From: Blastomussa wellsi
Lineage: Eukaryota; Cnidaria; Anthozoa; Scleractinia; Plerogyridae
Assembly: GCA_947652115.1 (NCBI GenBank)
Contig: OX393561.1
Span: 42,951,113-43,015,112, forward strand
Length of the DNA stretch: 64,000 bases
Reading direction: 5' to 3'
Shown here: positions 46,301 through 57,300 of the stretch, one piece after another
Numbering within the stretch: position 1 is the first letter of the stretch
Layout of the letters: each line of letters opens with the position of its first letter
Notes under the pieces: generated by a model
Databases searched by the model: none
Seen by the model: the letters and a program-made list of their open reading frames with translations, nothing else
What the model was told of the DNA's origin: nothing
Translations under genes and position numbers: made by a program

Positions 46301-47288
46301 GGGATGGACCATTATATTTTTGAGGGGGGGGTTGGGCAAATACCAAAAAAAAATTCCTGCACAGCAAAAGTGGAGAAAAAAAAATTCATGCACAGTGGGC
46401 CAAGGGGAAAAAAAATTCGAGCAAGCCTTCCTGTAAGACCAAATGAAAAACTAATCTGTAATTTTTGTCATCATTTTATTTCAACTACCAAAAATGCTCT
46501 GTAATTATTTGTATAATTCACCTCTTTGTGTTTCATATCATATAATAAATATATTATTTCCATCTATCTCTTGTATTAAAACATTTCAATGAATCTGGTA
46601 TAAAATATAACATTCATGTCAAAAAATATCATTTTTGAGCTCTTGTATTGAAATTTATGTCAAGATATATCTATTAATAAATAAACAACTATTATGAAAT
46701 ATTGTTCACAGTTTGAAAATTATGAACACAATTATCAAAAACAATTGGGAAAGTGGTTTTCAACAACCAAAAATACTTTGTAATATAATAATGTCAAGCT
46801 GCATTTATGTCAAGGCTTCGTTACTATGAGAGGGTGGGAAGTAACTGGCCAGGTGTTTTCTAAAGAACACATTCAATATATTCAATTTTCAATTCAATTT
46901 CAATTTCCTGACATTGGATAAAAAGATCCAGACATTTTTACGTTTAAAATTCAGCTGAATAGACTTTCTCATTTTTTGTGGTAACCCACACATGTATAAC
47001 TGAATAGACTAAATGCAGCTTGTATCAGCCTGGAGAGAAAGCAGTGCTTTGAGGTACATGTATCATTTTCTGTTACATACTTGTATAGGCATACCTCATG
47101 AAATGCTCACTTTTGGCGACACTTTAATAAATATGAATAATGCTGAAACCGATGGGGAAAAAAAAAATTCGTGCACAAACTTAAGGTGCTAAAAAAAATT
47201 CTTGCACAACCCAAAGACGAAAAAAAAAATTCTTAACAAGACAAAATTGCCCAACCCCCCCCCCCTCAAAAATATAATGGTCCATCCC
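46301..47288. mobile_element. 988-bp TAA-flanked DNA element, GGGATGGACC termini
   Basis: About 38-bp inverted ends, starting GGGATGGACCATTATATTTT and running into a long G run, with TAA directly outside both ends (46298-46300 and 47289-47291). AAAAATTCnTGCACA-type motifs occur three times near each end, all in the same orientation. No coding capacity. Its left target duplication overlaps the right flank of the 43346 element. Confidence 0.85.
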
Positions 47289-47291
47289 TAA

Positions 47292-48930
47292 GGCATGTGC
47301 TCACACTGAAATTTGAACTTTGAAACCCTACACTTTGCCTTATAGTGCATGTCACACGACCGGTACAGCTTCACTCATTGTTGTCTTATTGACTTAAATT
47401 GGTCTATAAACAAGAACACGTCTGGCAAAATAGTTTATTATAACTTTCAGAAACCCTTGTCAGTGTCAGTGACAAAATAAATTGTCTTTTCTAAATGATT
47501 TTTTAATGTTTCTCTCTGCAAAGTGCCCTGTTTTTCTGCCGCGAAAATGTAAAGGAAAACCGTTCATCATTCAAGAAATGTTAACTGCGTTTTATTTAGC
47601 TGCTCTGCTGTTTGATCAGAAGAACTAAAGTTAAAAATACCTGGTAGATGAAAAAAGTAAGCTAGATACCAAATTCCCTTTAAAAGATAAAACAAAATGT
47701 TTCGACCGTAACTTGGTAGGTAATGCTTTCAAAACTCAGTAATGTTGAAAACTAACGTACACAAGTGCGCGCAATGAAAGACGCGTGTGCAATCTACGTC
47801 GATGCTCCCTTGTAAAAAAAGATTCAGCTAAAATGATCATTGGTTGTTAAAAAGCAACTTGGGCCATTAACAGTAGTTAATGCGGTCGCGTGCAGGTTGA
47901 CAAGTCCGAAACTTGGGATGGTTAATTATAAAAAATAGTAGTAATACCTGCGGGAGCTTTGGTATGGCAGCTGACATCGATGTGGACCAAAGAGTTTTGA
48001 AAGTTACGTTCATGATCATAGGCGACGAGAGGGCAAAGGGAAAGATTTGAGCGGTCTTTGAGTTGTTCCTACCCAAGATGTACTTGCTGCTCCGAGGTTC
48101 TCTACCCTGGTGTGGAATTGGTCATCCGAGTAAAGAAGAGGAAGGGGTGAAAGTTGATCGTACGGAATGCTTATTTTTTTAAAGTCTTGGGTCTGAGGGC
48201 GTATGGTGTGGACAACTGTGTGTGTGCATGAGGTCTGGAAAACGGTTTCCAGATACGCGTACAATAATAAAACACTTTTAAACCTCAGTTATGATGTTTC
48301 GATCACAAATTGTCAAGGTCTTTGTTTGATTTAGAAAACAAAGTTCGTATAAGCACACCTAATTTCTCTCTTAAAATAAGCGCAATCAAAAGGGTTGGCT
48401 GCTATAGATACGAGTTTAGTCGAAGCTCAGTGCTATAGTAGACATTAATTGTCACAACCATTTTTTTCTTCCATTTCGAGCTTAGTTGCAACTGATTTGA
48501 CACGAATAATTCTTGAAAATCAAGAAGTCGTGTGATTGCGAACAGGGTGGCCGAGAATAGGCAAATACGCATGAGTTGCTACGAAATATTACGGGATGAG
48601 CTTAGGCCAAAGAATAAAATAATATAACACAAATTTTAATTTGAACGAAATCTAGATTATTCTTCGTTCTGTGTGCGAAAAATTGGCTTTCTTGGTCCAC
48701 GTATATGGCTAAATTATAAATTTAGATGGCGCCATGTAAATTGGGGAGCCGTAAACAAACAAGTTTTTGGAAAAAACAAATTGACCTGCTTTCGCGTCGA
48801 CTCAAACTGTTCGCGTCCAGGAGCAACTAGAATGTCGCCACTGGAAATGACGAAACTAGACACATCAATTGATGTTCTGAAAGTCTTTTTGTATTGAACT
48901 TTATTCCTGGCGTGAAAAAGATCGCTTTGA
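47292..48930. other. intergenic, no gene recognised
   Basis: Open frames on the minus strand at 47867-48264 and 48714-49061 have no recognisable motifs. One of them ends at a plausible donor (CCGCAG then GTATTA near 47950), but no partner exon was found. Confidence 0.35.
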
Positions 48931-49066
48931 ATGCCAAGTGGCCGAGATCTGGACCCGGCCGAGAACTGGGCCCCATACTGTATGCATCCGAACCGAAGCA
49001 CTGAATCTTCTGCTTCAACACGAGCAACGTCAAGCACAGGTTTAAAGGAGGTGTTGACCAATGCAG
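48931..49066 (+). CDS. candidate first exon of an unidentified gene
   Basis: ATG at 48931 opens MPSGRDLDPAENWAPYCMHP and continues with a Ser/Thr-rich stretch to EVLTNA, where a consensus GTAAGT follows. Codon use and composition look more protein-like than the surroundings. No following exon and no homologue are recognised, so this is a weak call. Overlapping minus-strand frames are an alternative reading. Confidence 0.2.
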
Positions 49067-49708
49067 TAAGTAATGTTTAGAAGTCATTTATTTTTCGAAC
49101 GTCCAGAATATTCAATTGGAAACGAAGCTTTGAAAATATCTTTTGTTTTTCGCTAGTTTCTGTAGTTTGCAGCTAGTTCGCATAATAAAATGTTGAACGT
49201 TGGATTCTAGCTTGTTGGGTTTATTGCAAGGAAACGGCATTACTGTCAAACTATCGGCAGCATTATTTGGACAAATTTCAAGGCTGTTTTCTTAGAGTTG
49301 TAGTATTCTTTTTCTTGGCGGACATTTATACAGTTTTCATGTAAACATGAGGGATTACTCACGAGTTTGTGTTCGTACAGTTTGGATATTACCGCTCTAA
49401 ATGAAAAAAAATTCCTTATCGCGCTGCTCTTGTGACTCCTTTCAGCCAATACAAAAGATTAACAGATTTGGCTTTTAACTATAGTACACTACTAATAGAT
49501 ATTTCCAGCCATTCACAAGATCCTTACCATTCTTATTACCCCCGTGGGAAGTGTTTCTTGTGAACGCTAGCTATTTTTCTGCTCTGCTCGAACCTGGCTT
49601 CGTTTTAACTGCTTTCCCTGAGTAAGTATTTATATCGTCGATTCTAAGCCATTAACTTTGAAGTAGGAAAAATTTAAGTAGGAAATCCAATTGGAGAAAT
49701 CCTGGACT
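49067..49708. other. intergenic, nothing recognised
   Basis: No coding or repeat structure identified. Confidence 0.35.
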
Positions 49709-49877
49709 TAAGGAGATTCAAGAGCTGACGTTTCTAGCGTTAGCCCTTCGTCGGAGCAGTAACGCTGGATTCGCTCCGACGAAGGGCTAACGCTCGAAAC
49801 GTCAGCTCTTGAATCTCTTTACGGTGGCCAATTGACATTATCAACCCAGGTGATAAAACCAAATTATATTGTTATAC

Positions 49878-49922
<45 letters not shown>

Positions 49923-49926
49923 CTAT
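49709..49926 (+). mobile_element. Penelope-like element end, copy 3, with inverted hammerhead pair
   Basis: A reversed copy of the hammerhead region (49709-49756) is followed after about 11 bp by a forward copy (49768-49815). Then comes the same tail as copy 1 (CACCGACGCAGCACCACAG, ending CCCCCTCTAT). No reverse transcriptase is attached. Confidence 0.7.
49768..49815 (+). ncRNA. hammerhead-ribozyme-like motif, copy 3
   Basis: Identical in layout and sequence to the motif at 40338-40385, including the C at core position 4. A head-to-head partner on the minus strand lies immediately to the left. Confidence 0.45.
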
Positions 49927-50913
49927 TCATATGTTTTCCCTATGCTTTTTAACGAATTCAATGGCTTTGGTTTGCATTAACTGACGCATATTTATGGCAT
50001 TACTTGCGATGCCACAAGATCAACAAACGATCTTGTGAAGCGGTGCAATATCGCGCAGAGCCTCGCTCTCAAAGTCGCAATTCACGCTAACTACCCCCGA
50101 ATCTATAACCAATCAGAGTGCGAGAATTCTATGAGCTATGCGATTCTAATCACTAGCTCTTTTATTCTCGGTCAGCTTATTTGATACTCTCGCCAGTTTC
50201 ATTTATCATGACAATGCCTTATTAGATTTTGACTGCAGATGCAAGGGATACGCTAAGGGACTGGTTCTAGTTCTTCCCGCGTTCTTAGTTGTCCGCCATC
50301 TTGGACGTATTAGTCTTTTAAAAATAAATAAAAATGTAAAATAAATGTAATTATATTTTGACTCGGATTTTAGAGTAGCAGAAAAATCTGCTATTATCTC
50401 CTAGAGAAAGAGAAAATTGAAAAAGAGTTACTAAAACAAAACAGTGCTGAAATAAATATTAATATAAATACTAACAATTACAATTCGATCGAATGTTGGT
50501 ATCGGCTTTTTTCAGCCAAGAGTAAAACTAAATTTAGGGGGCCTCTACAGCTGAATCAGGAAATCTCTCGAACTCCCAGAAAGCTAAATGCGAGAGTAAT
50601 TTAACGTTCTTTTGTGGCTGCAGACATAGGCACTGTGGTTTCTTGCATGTAGCACGCACATCGGATAAGGTCGTCATCCAGTGAAATTTGTCTGTGACTT
50701 TTTTTACTGACGATAAATCGCTCCCACAAGTAAGAACTAGACCCTTGTACTTGGGCACTTGTCCTGCAGATAGAACCAAAATCTACAGTTACTTTAGATT
50801 CTTTATTGTAAGAAAACGTACTGACTTTCTGGAAATGTTCCAATGTTATTACCGGTTAATTACGAGTTGACTCTCGTGAGAGTTTTCCCGGCAACTCTCC
50901 TAGACCATCACTG
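49927..50913. other. intergenic, no gene recognised
   Basis: Two overlapping open frames on the minus strand at 50534-50779 and 50601-50843 start after a possible acceptor (TATCTGCAG near 50767). They look moderately protein-like, but match nothing I know and do not provide a membrane tail for the cytochrome b5 gene. Confidence 0.3.
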
Positions 50914-51310
50914 GTAGGCTTTTGTACATTATGCTTGCATTTTTTCGAGCATTTTTGTGAGGCAAAAGCATTGAGCATAAGCATTTAGTGGCATTTTCCC
51001 GGAAATTTTTCTTTTTCGAGAAACTAAAAAGGAAATTATTTTTCTTAGAGAAAATGAAGACTAAAACTCAAAATTCACAAAAACGGCAAATGCCACCCTG
51101 TGGAGACTGAGGAGTAGTCAGCGGTTTTAAGTTTCAAGAGTCTAGCGGCCATGTTTGTTTGAAATTAATTAAAAAAACCGTTTGTAAAATAAGCATTATC
51201 CGAGCGTTTAGTTACTATTTTCGGGGAGACCGAGCATTTTAGTGGGAGAATTGGAGCATTAAGGTGGAGCATTTTAGTCGGGAAACAAAAGCATAATGTA
51301 CAGAAGCCTA
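50914..51310. mobile_element. MITE with TAGGCTTTTGTACATTATGC termini
   Basis: The 22-bp inverted ends differ at one or two positions, 397 bp overall. The interior is rich in GAGCATTTT motifs. A short palindrome, AGGAGCCCATCACGGGCTCCT in two arms, lies just outside the right end. Confidence 0.7.
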
Positions 51311-51524
51311 ATAACAGGAGCCCATCACGGGCTCCTGACCATCATCAACTCCGCCGCGAAACTTCTCTTCGACTCTCGTGAAAACTTCGAGACCGTTCAA
51401 CGTCGTTGAGAGTGCGTGAGAGTCGACGAGAAAATGGAGGACTTAAAAAATTCGAACAAAAAATATGCATCGTTCTAATTACTAACAGCGACTAGCATAC
51501 CTTAGCCTTAAGTACGGCATGTTG

Positions 51525-52483
51525 CCCTATTTCCGGACACTTTTTGCATGAACCGTAATATGTTACCTCAAAACAACGCAAACAAGCTGAAATTCAGCCA
51601 CAAGTTAGCTTCCATTTCTGGTAAATAGGTCGTAAAGTTTCATCGCCTGAAGCTCTTTCGATTCTTTGAAATTTTGGAAAGAGTTCGTCGAGTTGGTTGC
51701 CCTATTTCCGGACGATCGTAACGAGATAAATACTCGCCTTTCTTGGGAACATTCTTCTCCTTCGTGGCAAAATATATCTTATAAAAGTTGACTAAAGAAG
51801 CATTCATTTAAAAGATTACTTTTCGTCCGAAATTGAAAGTTTTTTCTTTCGATTATTTAGCAAAGAAGTCATCAATGTTTTGAAACCACTCAAGCCGACA
51901 TATTTGATTTGTATCACAGCAAGACGAGGAAGACTGGCGACTGATTTATTAAATACGCAAGTATTTTTTTTCCAAAGAATTATTTCAGGTGAGTTGAAAT
52001 TACGAAAGGGAGTTATAAAATCGCTTGTCTTTCAACAACTCTTCGATAAGATTGCATTTAAAACAGAAACTAGTTTGCTGTCGCTAAGTGTCCGGAAATA
52101 GGAACACCTCACCAAAAATGCAAATAAACTCTTTTGCGGTCAAGTTCGAAGATACGAAACTGAAAACAAAAAATTCTTATATGCTGACAAACCTAGTCCT
52201 TTAAGCTTTACCCACGTACAAAAAAAAGTTTAATCTGTATTGCATTTTGCGAAAACAGACCGCTTAACTGTAAATAGGTAATTCGACGCGCGCTAAAAAT
52301 CGCATTTAACAAGAAACAAATTTTACCTACCTCGATTAAAACTTTAATGTTCTCGCCTAAACGGAGTGTGGCTTAGCCACGAAAGCTGACTAGTCGATAA
52401 GTCTTTGGAACATATCGATCGGATTTGTTTTATTGTTTCAACGAAATACGGAATCGTTAAGTCGAAGTGTCCGGAAATAGGGG
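51525..52483. mobile_element. element with doubled termini CCCTATTTCCGGAC
   Basis: CCCTATTTCCGGAC occurs at 51525-51538 and 51700-51713, and its inverse GTCCGGAAATAGG at 52089-52101 and 52469-52481. Two forward copies on the left and two reverse copies on the right make either an element nested in a relative or an element with repeated recognition sites. The interior ORF at 51880-52101 has no recognisable residues. Confidence 0.65.
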
Positions 52484-52557
52484 TGTCCGAGTTTGTAATT
52501 TCAGTAATATTGTCTATCGCCAAGTAATCTCACGTGCACAATGCGTTACGGTCTATA

Positions 52558-52938
52558 CACTAGGGACTTTACGAAATCACGACGGCGACGCCGACGGTAA
52601 CGTCCACAAAATAATGCGTTTACCGGTAAATTTTGCGTAAGAATCTCGCAACTATCAGAATTTGTTTAGTGTGATTATCAGTATGAGCGCTAATTTCTAC
52701 TTTGATTTTTCAGCGCTTATTTAATACAAACGAGAAACATGAAAAACTCGCCGTTACGGTTCACGTTCTCCACACCACGCAGAGTTTGGTCATTTCACGT
52801 CGTTGTTTTGCAGAGGACGACAAAGAAATGAACAGAGATGGATAACGCACGTGCAGGACTATTGTTCTGCTCATTAAATCTTTTGTTTGGCGACGTCCTC
52901 GTTGACGTCGCCGTCGTGGTTTCGTAAAGTCCCTAGTG
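52558..52938. mobile_element. MITE with CTAGGGACTTTACGAAA termini
   Basis: CACTAGGGACTTTACGAAAT and TTTCGTAAAGTCCCTAGTG are inverted over about 33 bp, including the GACGGCGACG block. 381 bp overall. A TA on each side would fit a mariner-type duplication, but the palindromic ends make the boundary ambiguous. Confidence 0.75.
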
Positions 52939-53347
52939 TGACACTGAATATATTTGTATCATTGTATGATACTGATATTTGTTTTCCTCCCTTTTTGGTC
53001 ATAAAGAGGGAGGGGGAACTTCCAGCAGTAACGACACACTCGGTTAATGAGAGTCATGTATCCATAATCAAAATATTACCTTCGATCTTCAAAGTTTGGG
53101 CTTTGTGTTGTAGAGTTTGTCTTTCTGTAAGGAAGCGAGAAAAAAACTGGCAGTTCATCATATATAGTTCTAAACGCAACCAGTCAAAGAATAACTCGGT
53201 CAAATATCAATAATGTTAGAGATCCAACGCCAATTTTCAGAAGAAATCGTGCTTACCAGGAATCTTCTTTTGATGTTACTTTTGTTTTGATGTTACCAAA
53301 ACAACGAATTCAAATCTGATTAAGTTGGGTCTATTCTGAATGCTCAC

Positions 53348-53439
53348 CTCTCTCAGCTCCCCGATGTAATATTTTGAGAGGATCTTCTGAGCTTCCGTCG
53401 AGTGGCCGATATCTTGGAACACTGTGGTGCCATCCATAC
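53348..53439 (-). CDS. cytochrome b5 exon 3
   Basis: Acceptor CCTTTAAG. It completes a Gly codon, then encodes MDGTTVFQDIGHSTEAQKIL and SKYYIGELRE to the donor GTGAGC. It supplies the second haem ligand, His in IGHS. Confidence 0.85.
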
Positions 53440-54273
53440 CTTAAAGGGAATTTGGAAAGTCTTGCATTGAATCCGATTTTCACTCCGCAAGCGGTTTTAA
53501 ACTGAGTGCCGTAAAACCAAACCCAGATTTCCGCAGATGCGAGGCGTCTATACATTTCTTCTTTTTTTTTATTTTGCGCACATAAAGCCGGTTAAAATCA
53601 CGCCCGTTAGGGCATGGAAAATTACTCGTCAGTAGAAATCCACCTTAATTACTCTGGCCAATCACAATGGACAGGAACATTCCAGTTAACCAATCAAAAC
53701 TCGAAGCAAATACATGTAGCCGACGCAAAGCGCGAGAAAAAGTGCGCGGGCGTGCGACGATTGGTTTTGGCTTTACTTCTGATTGGTTTGAGGCAGTGGC
53801 GCGAATCGAAGTACACTGTACAGTAGGGCCAGTCACGAGAGAATGGCAACCTGACTTTCTGGAGGAAATCACTGGTCAAAAACTGAAATTGTTATAAAGT
53901 TCATGGAATATAGTAAGGGGAAATAAGGTAAGGTAAAGGTAAGTCTGCTGTCGGGCCTAGTGGCCCATCAGGCCGAACCCCTGGATGGGATGCTAGTCCA
54001 TCGCAGGGTTATCCCCCAGCAGTAAATTCGCCGGTACCCATTTGTACACCTGGGTGAAGAGAGGCACTGTGAGAGTAAAGTGTCTTGCCCAAGAATACAA
54101 CGCAGTGCCCCGGCCAGGACTCGAACCCGGACCGTCCGATCCAGAGTCCAGCGCACTAACCATTAGGCCACTGCGCCTCCCACTTTGAATAAATGTAAAT
54201 TTGGGCAAATTAGACCCTTTGCAGGATCCGGTCACATGATACAAAATCCGCCATGCTGGACGGCAAGCTTATT

Positions 54274-54307
<34 letters not shown>

Positions 54308-57300
54308 ATTTCAAGTTCTATTTTCCTAATTAACTGTAGTCAAGTGAGACACGTGATTTTTTTTTAAAATTTACTTTTAATGGGAACGTTTTTGATTTTA
54401 CTTATATTATTTGTTGTAACCGTAACGCTATGAAAATAATTTTTTAGTGTTTCTCTGTATCTGTTGTGAGAAATAATTTTTAAATATTTTATTCTTTGAA
54501 GAATGTATATCAAATGTGAAGCCTTATGATCAACTTCACAAATGATAAACGTGGTGAACAAATTTCGCGACCGTGTAAGTGACAGTCTGAATAAACCGCA
54601 CGGCAAAACCACTGAATCTCTAGATATCTGAAAATCCAATATCACAGACAGGCTTTGAGTCAATATAAACCAGTTTTTTTCCTTCTCTCAATCACTGAAT
54701 ATGCTTTTAGATTGTGGTGCGAGTCTTTCGCGCCCTGTTTGATTTGTGTCTGACAAATCGGAGTGTGACCGTGTCTTACAGTCAAATAGTAGATGAACAA
54801 ATATAGAAAATTCGTGCCAGTCAATTCTTCAAAAACCTCGCTAAGCGAAGCTTGTTTCCACAAGTTTGATTTCAAAGCAAATAAACTTCGATGCGATTGC
54901 CCACTTAGCTATAAATCGATCTATAAAGCTACAACCTTACCTTCAGCACTGGCAAAACCTCGTAGCGAACACTCCGTTCCCAGCATCCTTCGCTCTTTTA
55001 TATGAATCCTTTCGACCCCCAGCGTAGTTTTTTTAGTCCTTTGCGCGCTTTTGGGCAATCCTTTGCGAACTTTTTCCTCAAAAATCGAGATTTTTTCTGC
55101 ATCACACCGAAATCCGATACTCTATACGCGGGGACTTCAATAGTGGCCTCCTCGGGTTTTGGCCGTCTGGGCCAAAACCCTGCGGGGGCAATTATTCCCG
55201 CACTGGGACATCCAACTTGACTGGATAAAGTCGCTTTGTTCTGGATCTCCCACTGCGTAACTTGCATCCTTTTGCGCCTGATTTTGTACCATGGCTGATT
55301 TTTGTACCACGTGACCGGATGCTGCAAAGGACCTATTGAATGTTTACAATAAAACTAAAAAGATTCGTTTTGTCAATCCAACCCGTGATAGCCAAGCCGT
55401 CGTATTAAACTCGTTGTTTTCCCAAATGTACTTTAAAATTCTGGTAACTTCGATCAGTAAAAGTTTCTGCATTGGGAACAAGCTCTTCAAAACTATTCCT
55501 AATGCCATCGAATTTGATCGCAACGAAGACGACAAATCCGAGGTTGGCCGTTGCGTTTTTGCTTTGACCAATTTTTGATCCTTGTGCAACAGATTCCTAG
55601 ATCAACAAGGGATGTCCTTGGAATGAACTAAAGGAACAAGAGAACTATCGGACCTCTATCGGTAAAATACGGGTTTAAAATTATTGCATTTGCCATTCCA
55701 AAGGATCAACAACTTTAACCACGTCACAGAAGAGTAGGTATTTTTCGTATTTCGCTTTAATTTCTAACAATAAAAGTGTTCAAATTTTATGGTTTAATAA
55801 TTTTTCTGTGCAACGGAGACTAAAGCATAAAATTGACCGAGTTCACCATTCAACGTAATTAAAATTTTATCCAGCCTCCCCCTTAAATGAGAAAACATCT
55901 TCAGGACCATATAAAATCAGACATGACTCAATCGGGCCAAAATAATTGGTCCACTTGTGAATGGAAGAATCAACAATTTTGGCGACGCATTTATTAAAAA
56001 ATCGACTCTTCACTCACCCGCGTGTTCCAGTATGATCTCGCTTCCTCCCGGATGCTGAAACAGAAAATGAAGTGTCTCCTTTTTAATAATAAAAACGTTA
56101 TGACATTCTGTTTCTATGCCGTATCTGTGACAGTTTAATTCAACCTTAAAAAAGCCCGCATTTCAACATATAAATTCTCCCTACTGGTTTCCATATATAC
56201 GTCACATATTTCAACCGCACAGGTCAGGAAAATCAAGAAAAAATTTCATTTAAACCTATTTGCTCAATTCTCTTCGCCTAAATGTTTCGGGATAATGTAT
56301 TAAAATTATAAGGTACATTTGGATGATGATCCGTCTGCCTAGTTTGTAATGCAATATTCTAAACGTTTCGGACATGTTAACAAAAGGGGGCAATTTCGGA
56401 GAGTCCTTATTCCTACACACAGACGGCACCTACACGTATAAAACTTGACTTTTTCTACTTTGGTGTCTTATTGAAAGAAGGAAAGCCTCGAAACTTATTC
56501 GCATGCACTCTTTGAACATTTTAAGCCTACGCGAAAAAAAAATCGGAAAAAACCTTTAAAATGATGTCCTCCTTGATATCGCGTACAGACATGGGGGGCG
56601 AGGGTGATACAATAGTGGGCATTGGTTCTCTCCTCGCTCCGAGGGTTTTTCTCCGGGTTCTCGGGTTTTCCTTCCTCCCGAAAAACGAACATTTTAAAAT
56701 TCCAATTCGACCTGGATAGAGGACCCGCATGAAAACCAACTGAGGCTGGTGCTTCGGAACGCCGGCTTCCTGTCTAGATATCGTTATATATTATTTATAT
56801 TTTGTATTTTAAAATTTCGGGGACCCTAAAGCGATTTACGCACCTGATCCCAGCATCAACATTACATCTCATTTACTAAACTCTAGTAAAACCTTACTTT
56901 GATTACTGTGACATTGTTTGGAGTAACTGTGGGATAACGCTGCGAGACAAACTGCAGAAATTGCGGAATAGAGCAGCCCGTGTGTTGACATTCTCTAACT
57001 ATGATGCCGATGCAACTGAGTTATTTGAGTTTTTAGGGTGGAAAAATCTTGCACGCCAGCAAGAAATTCATAAAGTCACCATGGTTTTTAAATGTCTGCA
57101 CGGGCTAGCTCCAGAGTATCTTTAATTAAAAGTTAACATGACGTGACTCTGCTTATGACCTCTGTCGAGAAGCGTGACATAGCGTGACAAGTGAAAGACA
57201 ATCTCTTTGAACGTCGGACCTTTCGTTGTAAAAATACTGAAATAAGATCGTGTTTGGGGTGTGTTTTCAAGTGAGAGATAGAGAATCGGAAAAATCTGTA

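Larger units (their letters stand above)
53440..56017. other. cytochrome b5 intron 2
   Basis: It contains the dispersed repeat at 53640-53880 and the SINE at 53950-54182. 54200-56017 holds no gene that I recognise; a 109-codon minus-strand frame at 54998-55327 and an 80-codon plus-strand frame at 55336-55578 lack known motifs. Confidence 0.45.

Noticed and set aside
46304..46504. 66-codon ORF at the left end of the 46301 element
   Set aside because: The frame simply reads through the terminal inverted repeat and the AAAAATTC subterminal repeats.
53250..53305. Short exon continuing cytochrome b5 (KIPG before a GTAAGC donor)
   Set aside because: It would be a microexon of about 10 bp with a poor acceptor; possible, but not supportable without transcripts.
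54110..54182. tRNA gene on the minus strand
   Set aside because: A and B boxes are present, but the acceptor stem does not pair, and the same sequence is followed by a conserved body that recurs at other sites, so it is a SINE head.
54998..55327. 109-codon minus-strand ORF in cytochrome b5 intron 2
   Set aside because: It is out of line with the exon phases of the gene, has no membrane segment or known domain, and reads like repeat sequence.
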